This document shows positions 35,888-44,312 of a stretch of DNA of 64,000 bases, piece after piece. Source of the stretch: Phycisphaerales bacterium (GTDB lineage: Bacteria > Planctomycetota > Phycisphaerae > Tepidisphaerales > Tepidisphaeraceae). A program made the position numbers and the translations under genes. The DNA is taken from the NCBI GenBank assembly GCA_020847375.1, contig JADLCB010000015.1:62001-126000 (forward strand). Reading direction: 5' to 3'. Position 1 is the stretch's first letter, and each line of letters begins with the position of its first letter. Below the pieces are notes generated by a model. That model saw nothing but the letters and a program-made list of their open reading frames with translations. It made no database searches and had not been told where the DNA came from.

Positions 35888-37081
35888 TTACTTGGCCACG
35901 AATATGATCGGGATGGAATGTTCCGCGACCCGATTCGCCTGCTGATCGACAACCGTCACCTTCAGCCAGTACCGCCCCACCGGTATGTTGCCCGGCAGGC
36001 GCAATTTGCGAACAAAGAAAAAATCATGCCGTCGATTGCGACACAAATCCGTATAGATCGGCGGTTTATCCCGCAGGATGGGCAGGCCATCGCTATCAGT
36101 ATAAATCACCACTTCTGCGCTCAGCTTGGTCTGCCACTGATTGTTGTCCAGATACTGCGACATGAAATTTTCCACTTCGCAGTAAATAACCACATCACGC
36201 TCCTGTCCGGAAACAAACTGGTGTTCGACCGGTTCATACCTCCCATACCCATCAACCCGCCGGCATAGCTCGACAATCGGCAACTCCAGGTCAGCCCGCG
36301 ACCGCAGCCGCTCGCCCGCATCGATCAGTGGTTTGACCTTGCGACTGAGCAGCAGATTTGGATCAATGCTGATGGCATTGCGAAAATTCGTCAGTCCGTC
36401 AATCACCGCTGTGATAATTTCCTGATCTTCATCCGCCAGTGCTGCCAGACGCGCCAAATCCGGCGCTGGCTTGTTCGCGATAAACTGCAGCAACTGGTAA
36501 TCAAGCTGGGCGGCCAGATCCTTGGGATAATCCATCGATCTTTTATCAATCTGCTGATCAAAATTCGGTTCAGCCGCAGCCTGCTGCCCCGCCCGTGGGG
36601 GCACACGCACAACCGTTTGGGATTGGGTTGCTGGTTTATCATCGATGCTGATCGGCGTATTGGCGGTGCTGGTCTGTTCGTCCGTATCCGCCGAATCAGC
36701 TGCGGAGGCACTGACATCGGACGATGGTGCCGTCGTTGGTGAAGATTGAGACTGGCCCATCTGATACGCCTGCGGCTGCATCCAGTCGTTCACTGAAGGC
36801 GACGGCGGATGCTTGGCGGCTTCTTCCAGCGTACCACTGCGCTCCATTTCGTTGGTGACACGCTGGGCATGCGACTCAGCCTTGCGGACCAGCAGCTCCA
36901 GATCATCCGGCACGGAGGGATCCGTCTGACTCTGGGCTGATTCATCCGGTTTTTCCGCCGCCGGTTGGGCCAACTGGCCCGCCTGATCCGATGGCTGGGT
37001 CGTCGGCGGTTGCTGATTCTGACAACCCGCCACAGTCAATGTCAGCCCTGTCGCTGCGAATAAAAGAAGGTGTGAACGCAT
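35888..37081 (-). CDS. lipoprotein with beta-rich C-terminal domain, unknown function
   Basis: Protein of 397 aa, not recognised. Signal peptide with lipobox VAGC, so Cys20 is lipidated. Residues 21-170 are Gln/Ser/Thr/Pro-rich, probably disordered. Residues about 180-270 look helical. The last 130 residues look like a beta-sandwich domain (QFVSGQERDVVIYCEVENF ... RLPGNIPVGRYWLKVTVVDQQANRVAEHSIPIIFVA). The end resembles the end of the preceding lipoprotein (LTLKISFVDELTGR...), which hints that the two share a domain. It lies downstream of clpP1 and the other lipoprotein, but a 242-nt gap with a repeat separates it from them. Confidence 0.7.
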   Translation of the reverse strand: MRSHLLLFAATGLTLTVAGCQNQQPPTTQPSDQAGQLAQPAAEKPDESAQSQTDPSVPDDLELLVRKAESHAQRVTNEMERSGTLEEAAKHPPSPSVNDWMQPQAYQMGQSQSSPTTAPSSDVSASAADSADTDEQTSTANTPISIDDKPATQSQTVVRVPPRAGQQAAAEPNFDQQIDKRSMDYPKDLAAQLDYQLLQFIANKPAPDLARLAALADEDQEIITAVIDGLTNFRNAISIDPNLLLSRKVKPLIDAGERLRSRADLELPIVELCRRVDGYGRYEPVEHQFVSGQERDVVIYCEVENFMSQYLDNNQWQTKLSAEVVIYTDSDGLPILRDKPPIYTDLCRNRRHDFFFVRKLRLPGNIPVGRYWLKVTVVDQQANRVAEHSIPIIFVAK

Positions 37082-37209
37082 GATACCATCCTTGGTATTT
37101 CAACTTTGGTGCTGATCTCCAATCAGCCTTTTCCCGCTCCCCTCCTCAGTGAATCATATCCCGATCACCTTGACTTGCAATTCAAATCGATCAGCTCCAC
37201 CACCGATGT

Positions 37210-37287
37210 CAGGGCAAACGCAAGTAGGCGTCCGACAGGCAATCTCTTACGAGCCGCGACCGTCAGGGAGCGGTTTTTGAGCCGATC
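37210..37287 (+). repeat. mosaic intergenic repeat, copy 1 (module B then module A)
   Basis: Module B (37210-37235, begins CAGGGCAAACGCAAGTA) is followed by a 13-nt spacer and module A (37249-37287, begins ACGAGCCGCGACC). Module A is identical over 39 nt to 48777-48815; module B matches the reverse complement of 48814-48839 at 25 of 26 positions. Inside A, CCGC-GA-CC and GG-GA-GCGG pair around GTCA and are followed by TTTTT, which looks like a small terminator hairpin. Confidence 0.85.
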
Positions 37288-37323
37288 ATCGCTCCAGACT
37301 GGTCTTCTCACGCCAGTGTTGGT

Positions 37324-38001
37324 TTAAGGCTGGTTCGGCGGCTGATTCTCCGCTGCCGGAGCGTCGGGTAGACGGATATTGACCGGTGTTTGCGCACTGA
37401 ACGTGCGCCCGGTCAGTTCGTCAACAAAACTTATCTTCAGAGTCAATTGCGTATGAGCCGGTGCTTGCTGCCAGGGAAGCTCAAAGGCATAGGCGCTGAT
37501 CAAACCCGAATCAATCCAGCGGTTCATCGCATCCGTCGTGGAAAATTCCCACCGGCCAATGCGCTGATCACCCTGTAAGGACAGATCAAACAGCTCGATC
37601 TGCACGGATCCCGCCGCCTTAAGATTCTGCTGGAACTGATCCTGCGGCGTAAAGACAACCCGCAACGCCTCATCGCCACCGTGATCCGAATCCGTATCAC
37701 TGCCACCACACAAACGGCTCAGTGCAATCCCGTGAACTGTAAACAGCTTTTCCAATCGCTGATCCGGCAGATAGGAAACCGTGTCGCGCTGCGCCTCCAG
37801 CGTCTTGATCGTCGCTTGATCTCCGGTTCGTTGTCGCTGAAGCAGATCGATCTGTTCTGTCAGTTCCGCATTGCGCTTGCGCAGCTCAATATTGGCACGG
37901 GAAGGGCCTTGGCACGCCCCCACGACCAGCATCGGCAACAGGCCGAGCAGCATCCAAGCTCGACGAGATCGATGATGTTGCTCACTGACGCACTGACTCA
38001 C
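37324..38001 (-). CDS. coiled-coil lipoprotein, unknown function
   Basis: Protein of about 225 aa. With the GTG start at 38001 (GAGG 7 nt upstream) it has a basic n-region (HHRSRR), a hydrophobic stretch and the lipobox VGAC, lipidated Cys near residue 30. A short coiled coil follows (IELRKRNAELTEQIDLLQRQR, about 35-60). The C-terminal 120 residues look beta-rich with an immunoglobulin-like end (TLKISFVDELTGRTFSAQTPVNI). An ATG at 37953 would leave a very short signal peptide. It begins 39 nt after clpP1 and is probably co-transcribed with it. Confidence 0.7.
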   Translation of the reverse strand: MSQCVSEQHHRSRRAWMLLGLLPMLVVGACQGPSRANIELRKRNAELTEQIDLLQRQRTGDQATIKTLEAQRDTVSYLPDQRLEKLFTVHGIALSRLCGGSDTDSDHGGDEALRVVFTPQDQFQQNLKAAGSVQIELFDLSLQGDQRIGRWEFSTTDAMNRWIDSGLISAYAFELPWQQAPAHTQLTLKISFVDELTGRTFSAQTPVNIRLPDAPAAENQPPNQP

Positions 38002-38040
38002 GATCGGCCTCGATTTTTCCCGGCTGCACGCCAAACACAG

Positions 38041-38682
38041 TTATTCTTTTTCGGTTTCCTTGGCGGGGCGCACCTGCGACTGCGGAACCGCATCCAGCAC
38101 CTTGTCCACACAGCCGTACTCCACCGCTTCTTCCGAGAACAACCATTTATTGCGGTCGAAATCACGATGAATGGTTTCCGCCGGTTTGCCGGTAAATTCC
38201 GCCATCAATTTGTACAACCGATCACGCAGACGCAGCATATGGCGCGCTTCAATTTCCAAATCCGTCGCTGGCCCCTGCAGCACCCCGCCGATCAACGGCT
38301 GATGCAACATCACCTGTGCATTAGGCAGGGCGAAACGCTTACCCTTGGTCCCCGCCGCCAGCAGACAGGCGCCCATGCTCGCCGCCATACCCACGCAATA
38401 GGTCGCCACATCACAGCGCAAAAACCGCATCGTGTCCATAATCCCCATCCCGGCGCTGACACTGCCACCGGGGGAGTTGATGTAAAAATTGATGTCCGCT
38501 TCCGGGTCTTCGCTGCTGAGAAACAGCATCTGCGCCAGAATCAGGTTCGCTGAATCATCCGTCACCGGGCCGGTCAGCATGATCACGCGATCCTTGAGCA
38601 GGCGCGAATAGATATCGTAAGCCCGTTCACCGCGGCCGGTTTTTTCAATGACGATGGGGACAAGTTGGTTGATGGCAGTCAT
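38041..38682 (-). CDS. clpP: ATP-dependent Clp protease proteolytic subunit, paralogue 1
   Basis: Protein of 213 aa. Catalytic triad: Ser102 ([13 protein letters not shown]), His127 (VMLHQP), Asp174 (IHRDFD). ClpP forms a double heptamer fed by ClpX, ClpA or ClpC. It is the second of two clpP genes in tandem; the two may form a mixed barrel, as known for paired ClpPs in other phyla. It carries the conventional ASMG active site. The gap to the other clpP is 62 nt. Confidence 0.95.
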   Translation of the reverse strand: MTAINQLVPIVIEKTGRGERAYDIYSRLLKDRVIMLTGPVTDDSANLILAQMLFLSSEDPEADINFYINSPGGSVSAGMGIMDTMRFLRCDVATYCVGMAASMGACLLAAGTKGKRFALPNAQVMLHQPLIGGVLQGPATDLEIEARHMLRLRDRLYKLMAEFTGKPAETIHRDFDRNKWLFSEEAVEYGCVDKVLDAVPQSQVRPAKETEKE

Positions 38683-38744
38683 ATCAGTTCTCTATAGACA
38701 GTCATAAGTCAGGCACGGAAATTATCTGCTGGCGCTCACCAAAA

Positions 38745-39521
38745 TTATTCGGATTTTTCGGCGCCGGCCTTATCGTTGTGGGCATCTTCGCCAATCACTT
38801 CATCACAGATCCCATAGGCAACAGCCTCTTTGGCATCGAAAAAGCGATCACGCTCGCTGTCCTGACGCACCTGATCCGCCGTTTTGCCGGTATGATGCGC
38901 CATGATGTTGATCAGGGTGCGCTTGGTTTTCAGGATTTCTTCCGCTTGGATTTCAATATCCGCAGTCTGACCATAAACCCCGCCGTAGGGTTGATGGATC
39001 ATCACCTTGGCATGAGGCAGGATAAACCGTTTGCCCTTGGTCCCGGCCATGAACACAATCGCCCCGCCGCTTTCAGCCCGGCCAATACAGTAGGTGGCAA
39101 TCGTGCAGTTCATGAACCGCATGATGTCATACATCGCCAGCGTATCATCCACCACACCACCGGGACTGTTGATATAAAAATTGATCTCCTGATCGCGTTT
39201 GACACTCTGCAGGTACAGCATCTGCATGATGACGCGCGACGCCGAAACGTGATTGATCTCGCCGATGAGGAAAACGACACGGTTCTCCAGCAACATCTCT
39301 TCCAGCGTCATCTCACGATAACGGTTGTAACCGCCGGAGGAGCTGGGTCCCGGGGCGCTCATCGGCATGGAAACCGGGCCGCGACCGGGGATGAACTGCG
39401 GGCTGGGCGACTGGAGCGTCGCCGCAGTTTGACCAGCCATCTGGTCAAATTTCGGTCCCACATACTCAGCCACCCGCGCCACTGTTCGCGGATCAAGTTT
39501 ATTCAGATCAATTTCGTGCAT
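38745..39521 (-). CDS. clpP: ATP-dependent Clp protease proteolytic subunit, paralogue 2, with N-terminal extension
   Basis: Protein of 258 aa, about 50 residues longer than a usual ClpP. Residues 1-70 form an extension: helical at first, then Pro/Ser/Gly-rich up to about residue 65. The core starts near residue 70. Triad: Ser151 in RAESGGAIVFMAG (ESGG instead of ASMG), His176, Asp221. GAGG lies 7 nt before the ATG, so the long form looks real. It may be partly cleaved on maturation. It leads an operon with clpP1 and the coiled-coil lipoprotein. Confidence 0.93.
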   Translation of the reverse strand: MHEIDLNKLDPRTVARVAEYVGPKFDQMAGQTAATLQSPSPQFIPGRGPVSMPMSAPGPSSSGGYNRYREMTLEEMLLENRVVFLIGEINHVSASRVIMQMLYLQSVKRDQEINFYINSPGGVVDDTLAMYDIMRFMNCTIATYCIGRAESGGAIVFMAGTKGKRFILPHAKVMIHQPYGGVYGQTADIEIQAEEILKTKRTLINIMAHHTGKTADQVRQDSERDRFFDAKEAVAYGICDEVIGEDAHNDKAGAEKSE

Positions 39522-39813
39522 GCACTACCTCGTCGGGTCGATACGGTTTTCGTCGGGTTCTCAAAAATACAAAACAAACGTTAAATCCACAGTTTGGGCG
39601 ATGTTACGCACCAAGACCGATGCGGTCAAACACCCGGCCAACCCTTTGCGGAACTGTCCACTGGTCAGTTTTGTCAAAATTATATGCCATTCCGCCCTTG
39701 TTTTGCATTCGTCAATCGATTAGATTGTGTCGCTCGACTGAACGGGATTGTTCCGACAGACGTATTGTTTTTGAGTGAGTTTATTCTTTTGGTTTTTGCA
39801 GGCAGGATTTGTC

Positions 39814-40068
39814 ATGGCACATAAGAAAGGTCAAGGTTCAACCCGTAACGGTCGCGATAGCAATCCGCAGTACCGCGGTGTCAAGGTTTACGGTGGCCAG
39901 TTCGTACCCGCCGGCGGAATTATCATCCGTCAGCGTGGAACACAGTTTCACCCGGGTTTTAATGTCGGATTGGGCAAGGATTACACGATTTTCGCCCTGA
40001 CCGACGGCCAGGTTGAATTCCAAGGCCGCAAAGTACATGTCCGCACAGCTCAGACCGCCAGCAACTAA
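39814..40068 (+). CDS. rpmA: 50S ribosomal protein L27
   Basis: Protein of 84 aa, usual length. The N-terminus [17 protein letters not shown] and [19 protein letters not shown] are diagnostic. L27 reaches the peptidyl transferase centre with its N-terminal tail. AGGA is 7 nt before the ATG. Here the tail begins directly with AHKKG, so no cleavable N-terminal extension of the Firmicutes type is used. rplU (L21), nearly always upstream, is absent. A terminator follows at 40141. Confidence 0.97.
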   Translation: MAHKKGQGSTRNGRDSNPQYRGVKVYGGQFVPAGGIIIRQRGTQFHPGFNVGLGKDYTIFALTDGQVEFQGRKVHVRTAQTASN

Positions 40069-40140
40069 TTCCGCTCTGGCGCGCTCATTCACCCACCAAG
40101 TTGGGGCAGCCCGAGGCGGCCAACATCGAAATATCTCATA

Positions 40141-40176
40141 AACCCGGCGCAGCCCAGCGTCGGGTTTTATTTTTCC
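40141..40176 (+). terminator. intrinsic terminator of rpmA
   Basis: A 9-bp stem (AACCCGGCG / CGTCGGGTT with one G-T pair), an 8-nt loop, then TTTATTTTTCC. Confidence 0.8.
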
Positions 40177-40328
40177 TTCTCTTATCTGCAATCCGGCGAT
40201 AGAATCCCCCCTGCTGCGTGTCGTAATGGAGCTGTTTGCACTCGTCAGCCACATAATCCCTATAACCCGAACCTGATCGGCCATTTTACGCCCCATAAGC
40301 AACTAATGTTTCTATCTGAATTTTGGTT

Positions 40329-40356
40329 TTGTTTCCGTCGAAGAACAATATATAGA
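40329..40356 (+). promoter_or_regulatory. promoter of glmS
   Basis: TTGTTT, 16-nt spacer, TATAGA. It gives a leader of about 50 nt that ends with a strong AAAGGAG site. Confidence 0.5.
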
Positions 40357-40414
40357 TTAGACCTGAACCTGTCGGGATCGTCCCTATTTCATCACTTGTC
40401 AAAGGAGCCAGACT

Positions 40415-42286
40415 ATGTGCGGAATCGTTGCCTATGTGGGTCGAAAAATTGCCCAGCCTCTGCTCATTGAAGGACTCAAGCGCCTGGAATATCGCGGTTA
40501 TGACTCAGCCGGCATCGCGGTCATCGACCAATCCGGCGATTTGTTCATCCGTCGGGCCGTTGGACGCATCAGCGTGCTGGAATCGGTTCTTCAGCAGGAC
40601 AAGGTTCAATGTCAGGCCTCCATCGGCATGGGTCATACCCGCTGGGCCACCCACGGTACGGTGACGGAACTCAACGCCCACCCGCATACCGATGACAGCG
40701 GCCACATCGCCCTGGTTCACAACGGCATTATTGAAAACTACGCCGCGTTGAAAAAGTTTCTGACGGAAAAAGGGCATACCTTCCGCAGCCAGACCGACAC
40801 CGAAGTGCTCGCCATGCTCATCGGCGATGTCTACAACGACATCAAAGCGCGCAATCACCTGGCCGCTGGTACATCGCTGTTGCAAAAGGCGGTTCAGGCT
40901 GCCTTGCATGAAGTCGAAGGCACGTACGGCATCGCTGTCATCTGCAAGGATGAACCTGACACGCTCATCGTCGCCCGCAAGGGCAGCCCCCTGATCATCG
41001 GTGTGGGTCAGGATGAATACATCGTCGCTTCCGACGCCAGCGCCATTGTTGGCCACACCGCCCAGGTGATCTACCTCAATGATAACGAAATGGCTGTGTT
41101 GCGGCCGGACAGTTTCCGCACCACCACCATTGATGATGTCGATGTGCATCCGGTTGTCACCCAACTGGAAAACAAGCTCGAAGAATACGAACTGGGCGAC
41201 TATCCCCACTACATGCTCAAGGAAATTTTCGAGCAGCCCCATGCCATTGAAAACTGCACGCGCGGCCGACTGGAGCTGCGCGAGAATCGCGTTGTTCTCG
41301 GTGGTCTGGCCAATTTCACCAAAGAGCTGTTGCACGCCCGGCGCATCATCCTGACCGGTCAGGGAACCGCCTGGCACGCGGGGCTGGTCGGTGATTACCT
41401 TCTGGAAGATCTGGCCAAAATTGTCACCGAAGCAACCTACGCCAGCGAATTTCGTTATCGCAATCCACTGGTCGAAGACAACACGGTCGTCATCGCCATC
41501 AGCCAGTCCGGTGAAACAGCCGACACCCTGGCCGCCATGCGCGAAGCCAAGGAAAAGGGCGCACTGAGTCTGGGTATTGTCAACGCCGTCGGCAGCACCA
41601 TCGCCCGCGAAGTCGATGGCGGTGTCTACCTGCACGCCGGCCCGGAAATCGGCGTGGCCAGCACCAAAGCCTTCACCTGCCAGTGTGTCGTGCTGACCAT
41701 GCTGGCGTTGTATCTCGGGCGCCGCCGCTTCATGAGTCCACAAATCCATCAGGAATTGATCGACGGTCTGGCCAGTATCCCCGAGCTGATGAACCGCGTC
41801 CTGCAGCAAAGCGACCTGGTTCGGCAAATCACCGAGGAATACTGCGAACGTGAAAACTGGCTGTTCCTAGGCCGCGGTTATCAATATCCCGTCGCCCTGG
41901 AAGGCGCCTTGAAACTCAAGGAAATCAGCTACATCCACGCCGAAGGCATGCCGGCTGCGGAAATGAAACATGGCCCCATCGCCCTGATCAGCGACGGCAT
42001 GCCCGTGGTCTTCCTGGCAACACGGGGTTATCAGTACGACAAGGTCATCAGCAACATCGAGGAAGTCCGCGCCCGCGGCGGCAAGATCATCGCTGTTGCC
42101 ACCGAAGGCGATGAAAATATCAAGCGTTATAGTCAGCACGTCATCTACGTGCCGGATATTCACGAAAGTCTTCAGCCCCTGTTGACGGTCGTGCCGTTGC
42201 AGTTGATCGCCTATCACGCGGCGCTGCATCGTGGCTGCAACGTGGATAAACCGCGCAATCTGGCCAAGAGTGTGACGGTGGAATAA
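40415..42286 (+). CDS. glmS: glutamine-fructose-6-phosphate aminotransferase
   Basis: Protein of 623 aa. It makes glucosamine 6-phosphate, the entry to UDP-GlcNAc for peptidoglycan and LPS. Cys2 (after Met removal, the nucleophile) opens the glutaminase domain, MCGIVAYVG ... LKRLEYRGYDSAG. The two SIS domains have ISQSGETADTLAAMREA and EISYIHAEGMPAAEMKHGPIALI. The C-terminus KPRNLAKSVTVE is typical. AAAGGAG lies 8 nt before the ATG. The gene stands alone. Confidence 0.97.
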   Translation: MCGIVAYVGRKIAQPLLIEGLKRLEYRGYDSAGIAVIDQSGDLFIRRAVGRISVLESVLQQDKVQCQASIGMGHTRWATHGTVTELNAHPHTDDSGHIALVHNGIIENYAALKKFLTEKGHTFRSQTDTEVLAMLIGDVYNDIKARNHLAAGTSLLQKAVQAALHEVEGTYGIAVICKDEPDTLIVARKGSPLIIGVGQDEYIVASDASAIVGHTAQVIYLNDNEMAVLRPDSFRTTTIDDVDVHPVVTQLENKLEEYELGDYPHYMLKEIFEQPHAIENCTRGRLELRENRVVLGGLANFTKELLHARRIILTGQGTAWHAGLVGDYLLEDLAKIVTEATYASEFRYRNPLVEDNTVVIAISQSGETADTLAAMREAKEKGALSLGIVNAVGSTIAREVDGGVYLHAGPEIGVASTKAFTCQCVVLTMLALYLGRRRFMSPQIHQELIDGLASIPELMNRVLQQSDLVRQITEEYCERENWLFLGRGYQYPVALEGALKLKEISYIHAEGMPAAEMKHGPIALISDGMPVVFLATRGYQYDKVISNIEEVRARGGKIIAVATEGDENIKRYSQHVIYVPDIHESLQPLLTVVPLQLIAYHAALHRGCNVDKPRNLAKSVTVE

Positions 42287-42456
42287 CGATCGAATCCAGC
42301 CACCGCCTTTGGACAACAACCGCCATAGCGAATGGCCGGATAAGGGCTGGACTACGGTCGCACCATCATGGCGTACGATTGATTGCGCTGCAGCGTTGGC
42401 TGCGATCAATTCGCCAATTCTCACGGGCGTACGTCGCTCTTGCGCGGCAACTGCGG

Positions 42457-42462
42457 TACAGT
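42457..42462 (+). promoter_or_regulatory. -10-like hexamer before the rluB-type gene
   Basis: TACAGT, with the ATG at 42472 only 9 nt downstream and no Shine-Dalgarno. No -35 is clear. Confidence 0.3.
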
Positions 42463-42471
42463 AGTTCTTCT

Positions 42472-43338
42472 ATGAAGCAGCGTATTCAGAAGGTGCTGGC
42501 CAATGAAGGCATCGCATCGCGTCGCAACATTGAACAAATGGTGCAGCAAGGGCGCATCAGCGTAAACGGCACGGTACAGACCGAACTGCCAATTCTGGTT
42601 GATCCTGAATTTGATAAAATTTCCATCGACGACCGGCGTATCAAACTCAGCCCCACGCCTACGGCTGGCCGGTTGTATTTCATCATGAACAAACCGACTG
42701 GGGTTTACAGCACCAACGTCGCCCAGGGCGAGCAGCGCCGCGCCATCGATCTGCTGCCGCCGCATCTGCCGCGACTCTACCCGGTTGGCCGGCTTGATGC
42801 TGAATCGCGCGGCCTTCTGCTTTTGACCAATGACGGTGAATTGACCAATCAACTGACCCATCCGCGTTTCGGAGTAGCCAAAACATACCGCGCGGTCGTC
42901 GATGGGTATATCGCTCCCGAGCAGACCCAGACCTTGATCAAAGGATTGTGGCTGGCTAATCCCAAAACCGGCGTCGGGTTCAAGACCGGTCGCAGCCAGA
43001 TCAAACTGATCAAGCGTTCACGCCAGTTCAGCGTGCTGGAAATCACCATCCGTGAAGGACGCAACCGCCAGGTTCGGCGCATGCTGGCCAAGGTCGGGCA
43101 CAAGGTACGCGAGCTGACGCGCATCCGTTTCGGGCCGCTGGTTCTTGGTCGGTTGCAACCGGGCGAATTTCGTCCGCTGACCTCCGTCGAGCTGCGCCAA
43201 TTAAAGGCGTCGGCGCACGACCAGGGCGCGCCGGTGGCGTCCAAGAATCGAACCGGCGTCAGAACCGCTGGAAAACATCCGCGTCAATCAGGCCAGACTG
43301 AAAAGCAGGTAGGCAAAGGGAGAGGCCAGCAGGGGTGA
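42472..43338 (+). CDS. RluB/RsuA family ribosomal RNA pseudouridine synthase
   Basis: Protein of 288 aa. An S4 RNA-binding domain (residues 1-60: RIQKVLANEGIASRRNIEQMVQQGRISVNG) is followed by the catalytic domain with GRLDAESRGLLLLTNDGEL (catalytic Asp) and REGRNRQVRRMLAKVGHKV. These enzymes modify a uridine in 16S or 23S rRNA; RluB- and RsuA-like specificity cannot be told apart here. The C-terminal 45 residues are basic and low in complexity. The last 51 nt overlap the 3' end of cdsA on the other strand. Confidence 0.9.
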   Translation: MKQRIQKVLANEGIASRRNIEQMVQQGRISVNGTVQTELPILVDPEFDKISIDDRRIKLSPTPTAGRLYFIMNKPTGVYSTNVAQGEQRRAIDLLPPHLPRLYPVGRLDAESRGLLLLTNDGELTNQLTHPRFGVAKTYRAVVDGYIAPEQTQTLIKGLWLANPKTGVGFKTGRSQIKLIKRSRQFSVLEITIREGRNRQVRRMLAKVGHKVRELTRIRFGPLVLGRLQPGEFRPLTSVELRQLKASAHDQGAPVASKNRTGVRTAGKHPRQSGQTEKQVGKGRGQQG

Positions 43339-44211
43339 GTCCATCACATCCAGAATGCCGCCAAAACCAGGGATCAACCCGCTGGAATCCTTGACCCCCG
43401 CGTCGCGCTTCATCAGACTTTCCAGCAGATCGCCCAGTTGCCCGATCGCGCCCAGGACGGCGCCGAAAATGAAGCCTTGATACCAGTAGAGCGCATGAGG
43501 TGTTGTGTGAATGCGGCTGATCGTCGGCGCCAGGGCAATACCAACCAGCCCGGCGGTCAACACGCCAATAATCAAACCTTCCCATGTTTTCCCCGGCGAC
43601 AACCAGGCAATCAGCTTGTGTCGGCCCAGTAATCGACCGCCGAAAAATGCCCCGATGTCCGTGAACTTCACCGTCAGCAGGATGAAGACCACTTTCATCG
43701 CCTGACCTTCAAAAAAAGCGGATTGCTTGACACGAATCGCCAACAGAAACCAACCCAGCCCGCCGAGATACAACGTGGCTAGAATCGTACCGGCCATGCG
43801 CACAATCGCGTCGCTGGATTGCCGCTGCATCGCCCGGCGCAGCGCCGCAAAAAGCATCACAAAAACGATGATGAACGCCAGCGTCGAAGCCGCCAGCGGT
43901 TTGAAGGCGGGAAACTGCGTCATGAACGCATGGATCATCAGACAGGCACAGCCAATCGACGCGATTGATCGGTAGGGTCTGACATTTTCCGCGGTAAAAA
44001 GCTGGGCCAGCTCCGCCACCCCCATCGGCAACACCACCAGCAGGATGATCAAAAGCCCCGCCCCGCCAATACCATGGGTCATCCCCCGGATGGTGGTTAT
44101 CGCCCAGTCATAGGTCCAAATCTCGATGGCATGGTCCAGCCACAGCATCCCTGCCAGCACCGCCAGCATGATCGGCCCGAACGTCAGACGTTTGCGTAAA
44201 GATGATTCCAT
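43288..44211 (-). CDS. cdsA: phosphatidate cytidylyltransferase
   Basis: Protein of 307 aa with about eight hydrophobic helices. It makes CDP-diacylglycerol from phosphatidate and CTP, the branch point of phospholipid synthesis. The C-terminal signature is present but altered: SLMKRDAGVKDSSGLIPGFGGILDVMDS, with FGG for HGG and DVMD for DRxD. The KTWEG motif (SPGKTWEGL) is intact. The two Asp residues thought to bind metal remain, so it is probably active. It lies 101 nt downstream of the purM-like gene and its end overlaps the rluB-type gene. Confidence 0.88.
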   Translation of the reverse strand: MESSLRKRLTFGPIMLAVLAGMLWLDHAIEIWTYDWAITTIRGMTHGIGGAGLLIILLVVLPMGVAELAQLFTAENVRPYRSIASIGCACLMIHAFMTQFPAFKPLAASTLAFIIVFVMLFAALRRAMQRQSSDAIVRMAGTILATLYLGGLGWFLLAIRVKQSAFFEGQAMKVVFILLTVKFTDIGAFFGGRLLGRHKLIAWLSPGKTWEGLIIGVLTAGLVGIALAPTISRIHTTPHALYWYQGFIFGAVLGAIGQLGDLLESLMKRDAGVKDSSGLIPGFGGILDVMDSPLLASPFAYLLFSLA

Positions 44212-44312
44212 CGATGAGTTTGTTGCCCGATTATTTCACCCATGACCAGCCCAACCAGATTCTCGCCATCAGGGTTTTGGCTGGTAATCCAACACGACAC
44301 ACGGCTGCGTAT

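Larger units (their letters stand above)
40069..40414. other. 346-nt region between rpmA and glmS
   Basis: It contains the rpmA terminator (40141-40176) and the glmS promoter (40329-40356). I see no glmS ribozyme-like fold and no small gene. Confidence 0.6.

Noticed and set aside
40177..40414. glmS ribozyme
   Set aside because: The leader is short and lacks the conserved core; the ribozyme is mainly known from Firmicutes.
40505..41827. 440-codon minus-strand frame opposite glmS
   Set aside because: glmS is unmistakable on the plus strand; the reverse frame has no motif.
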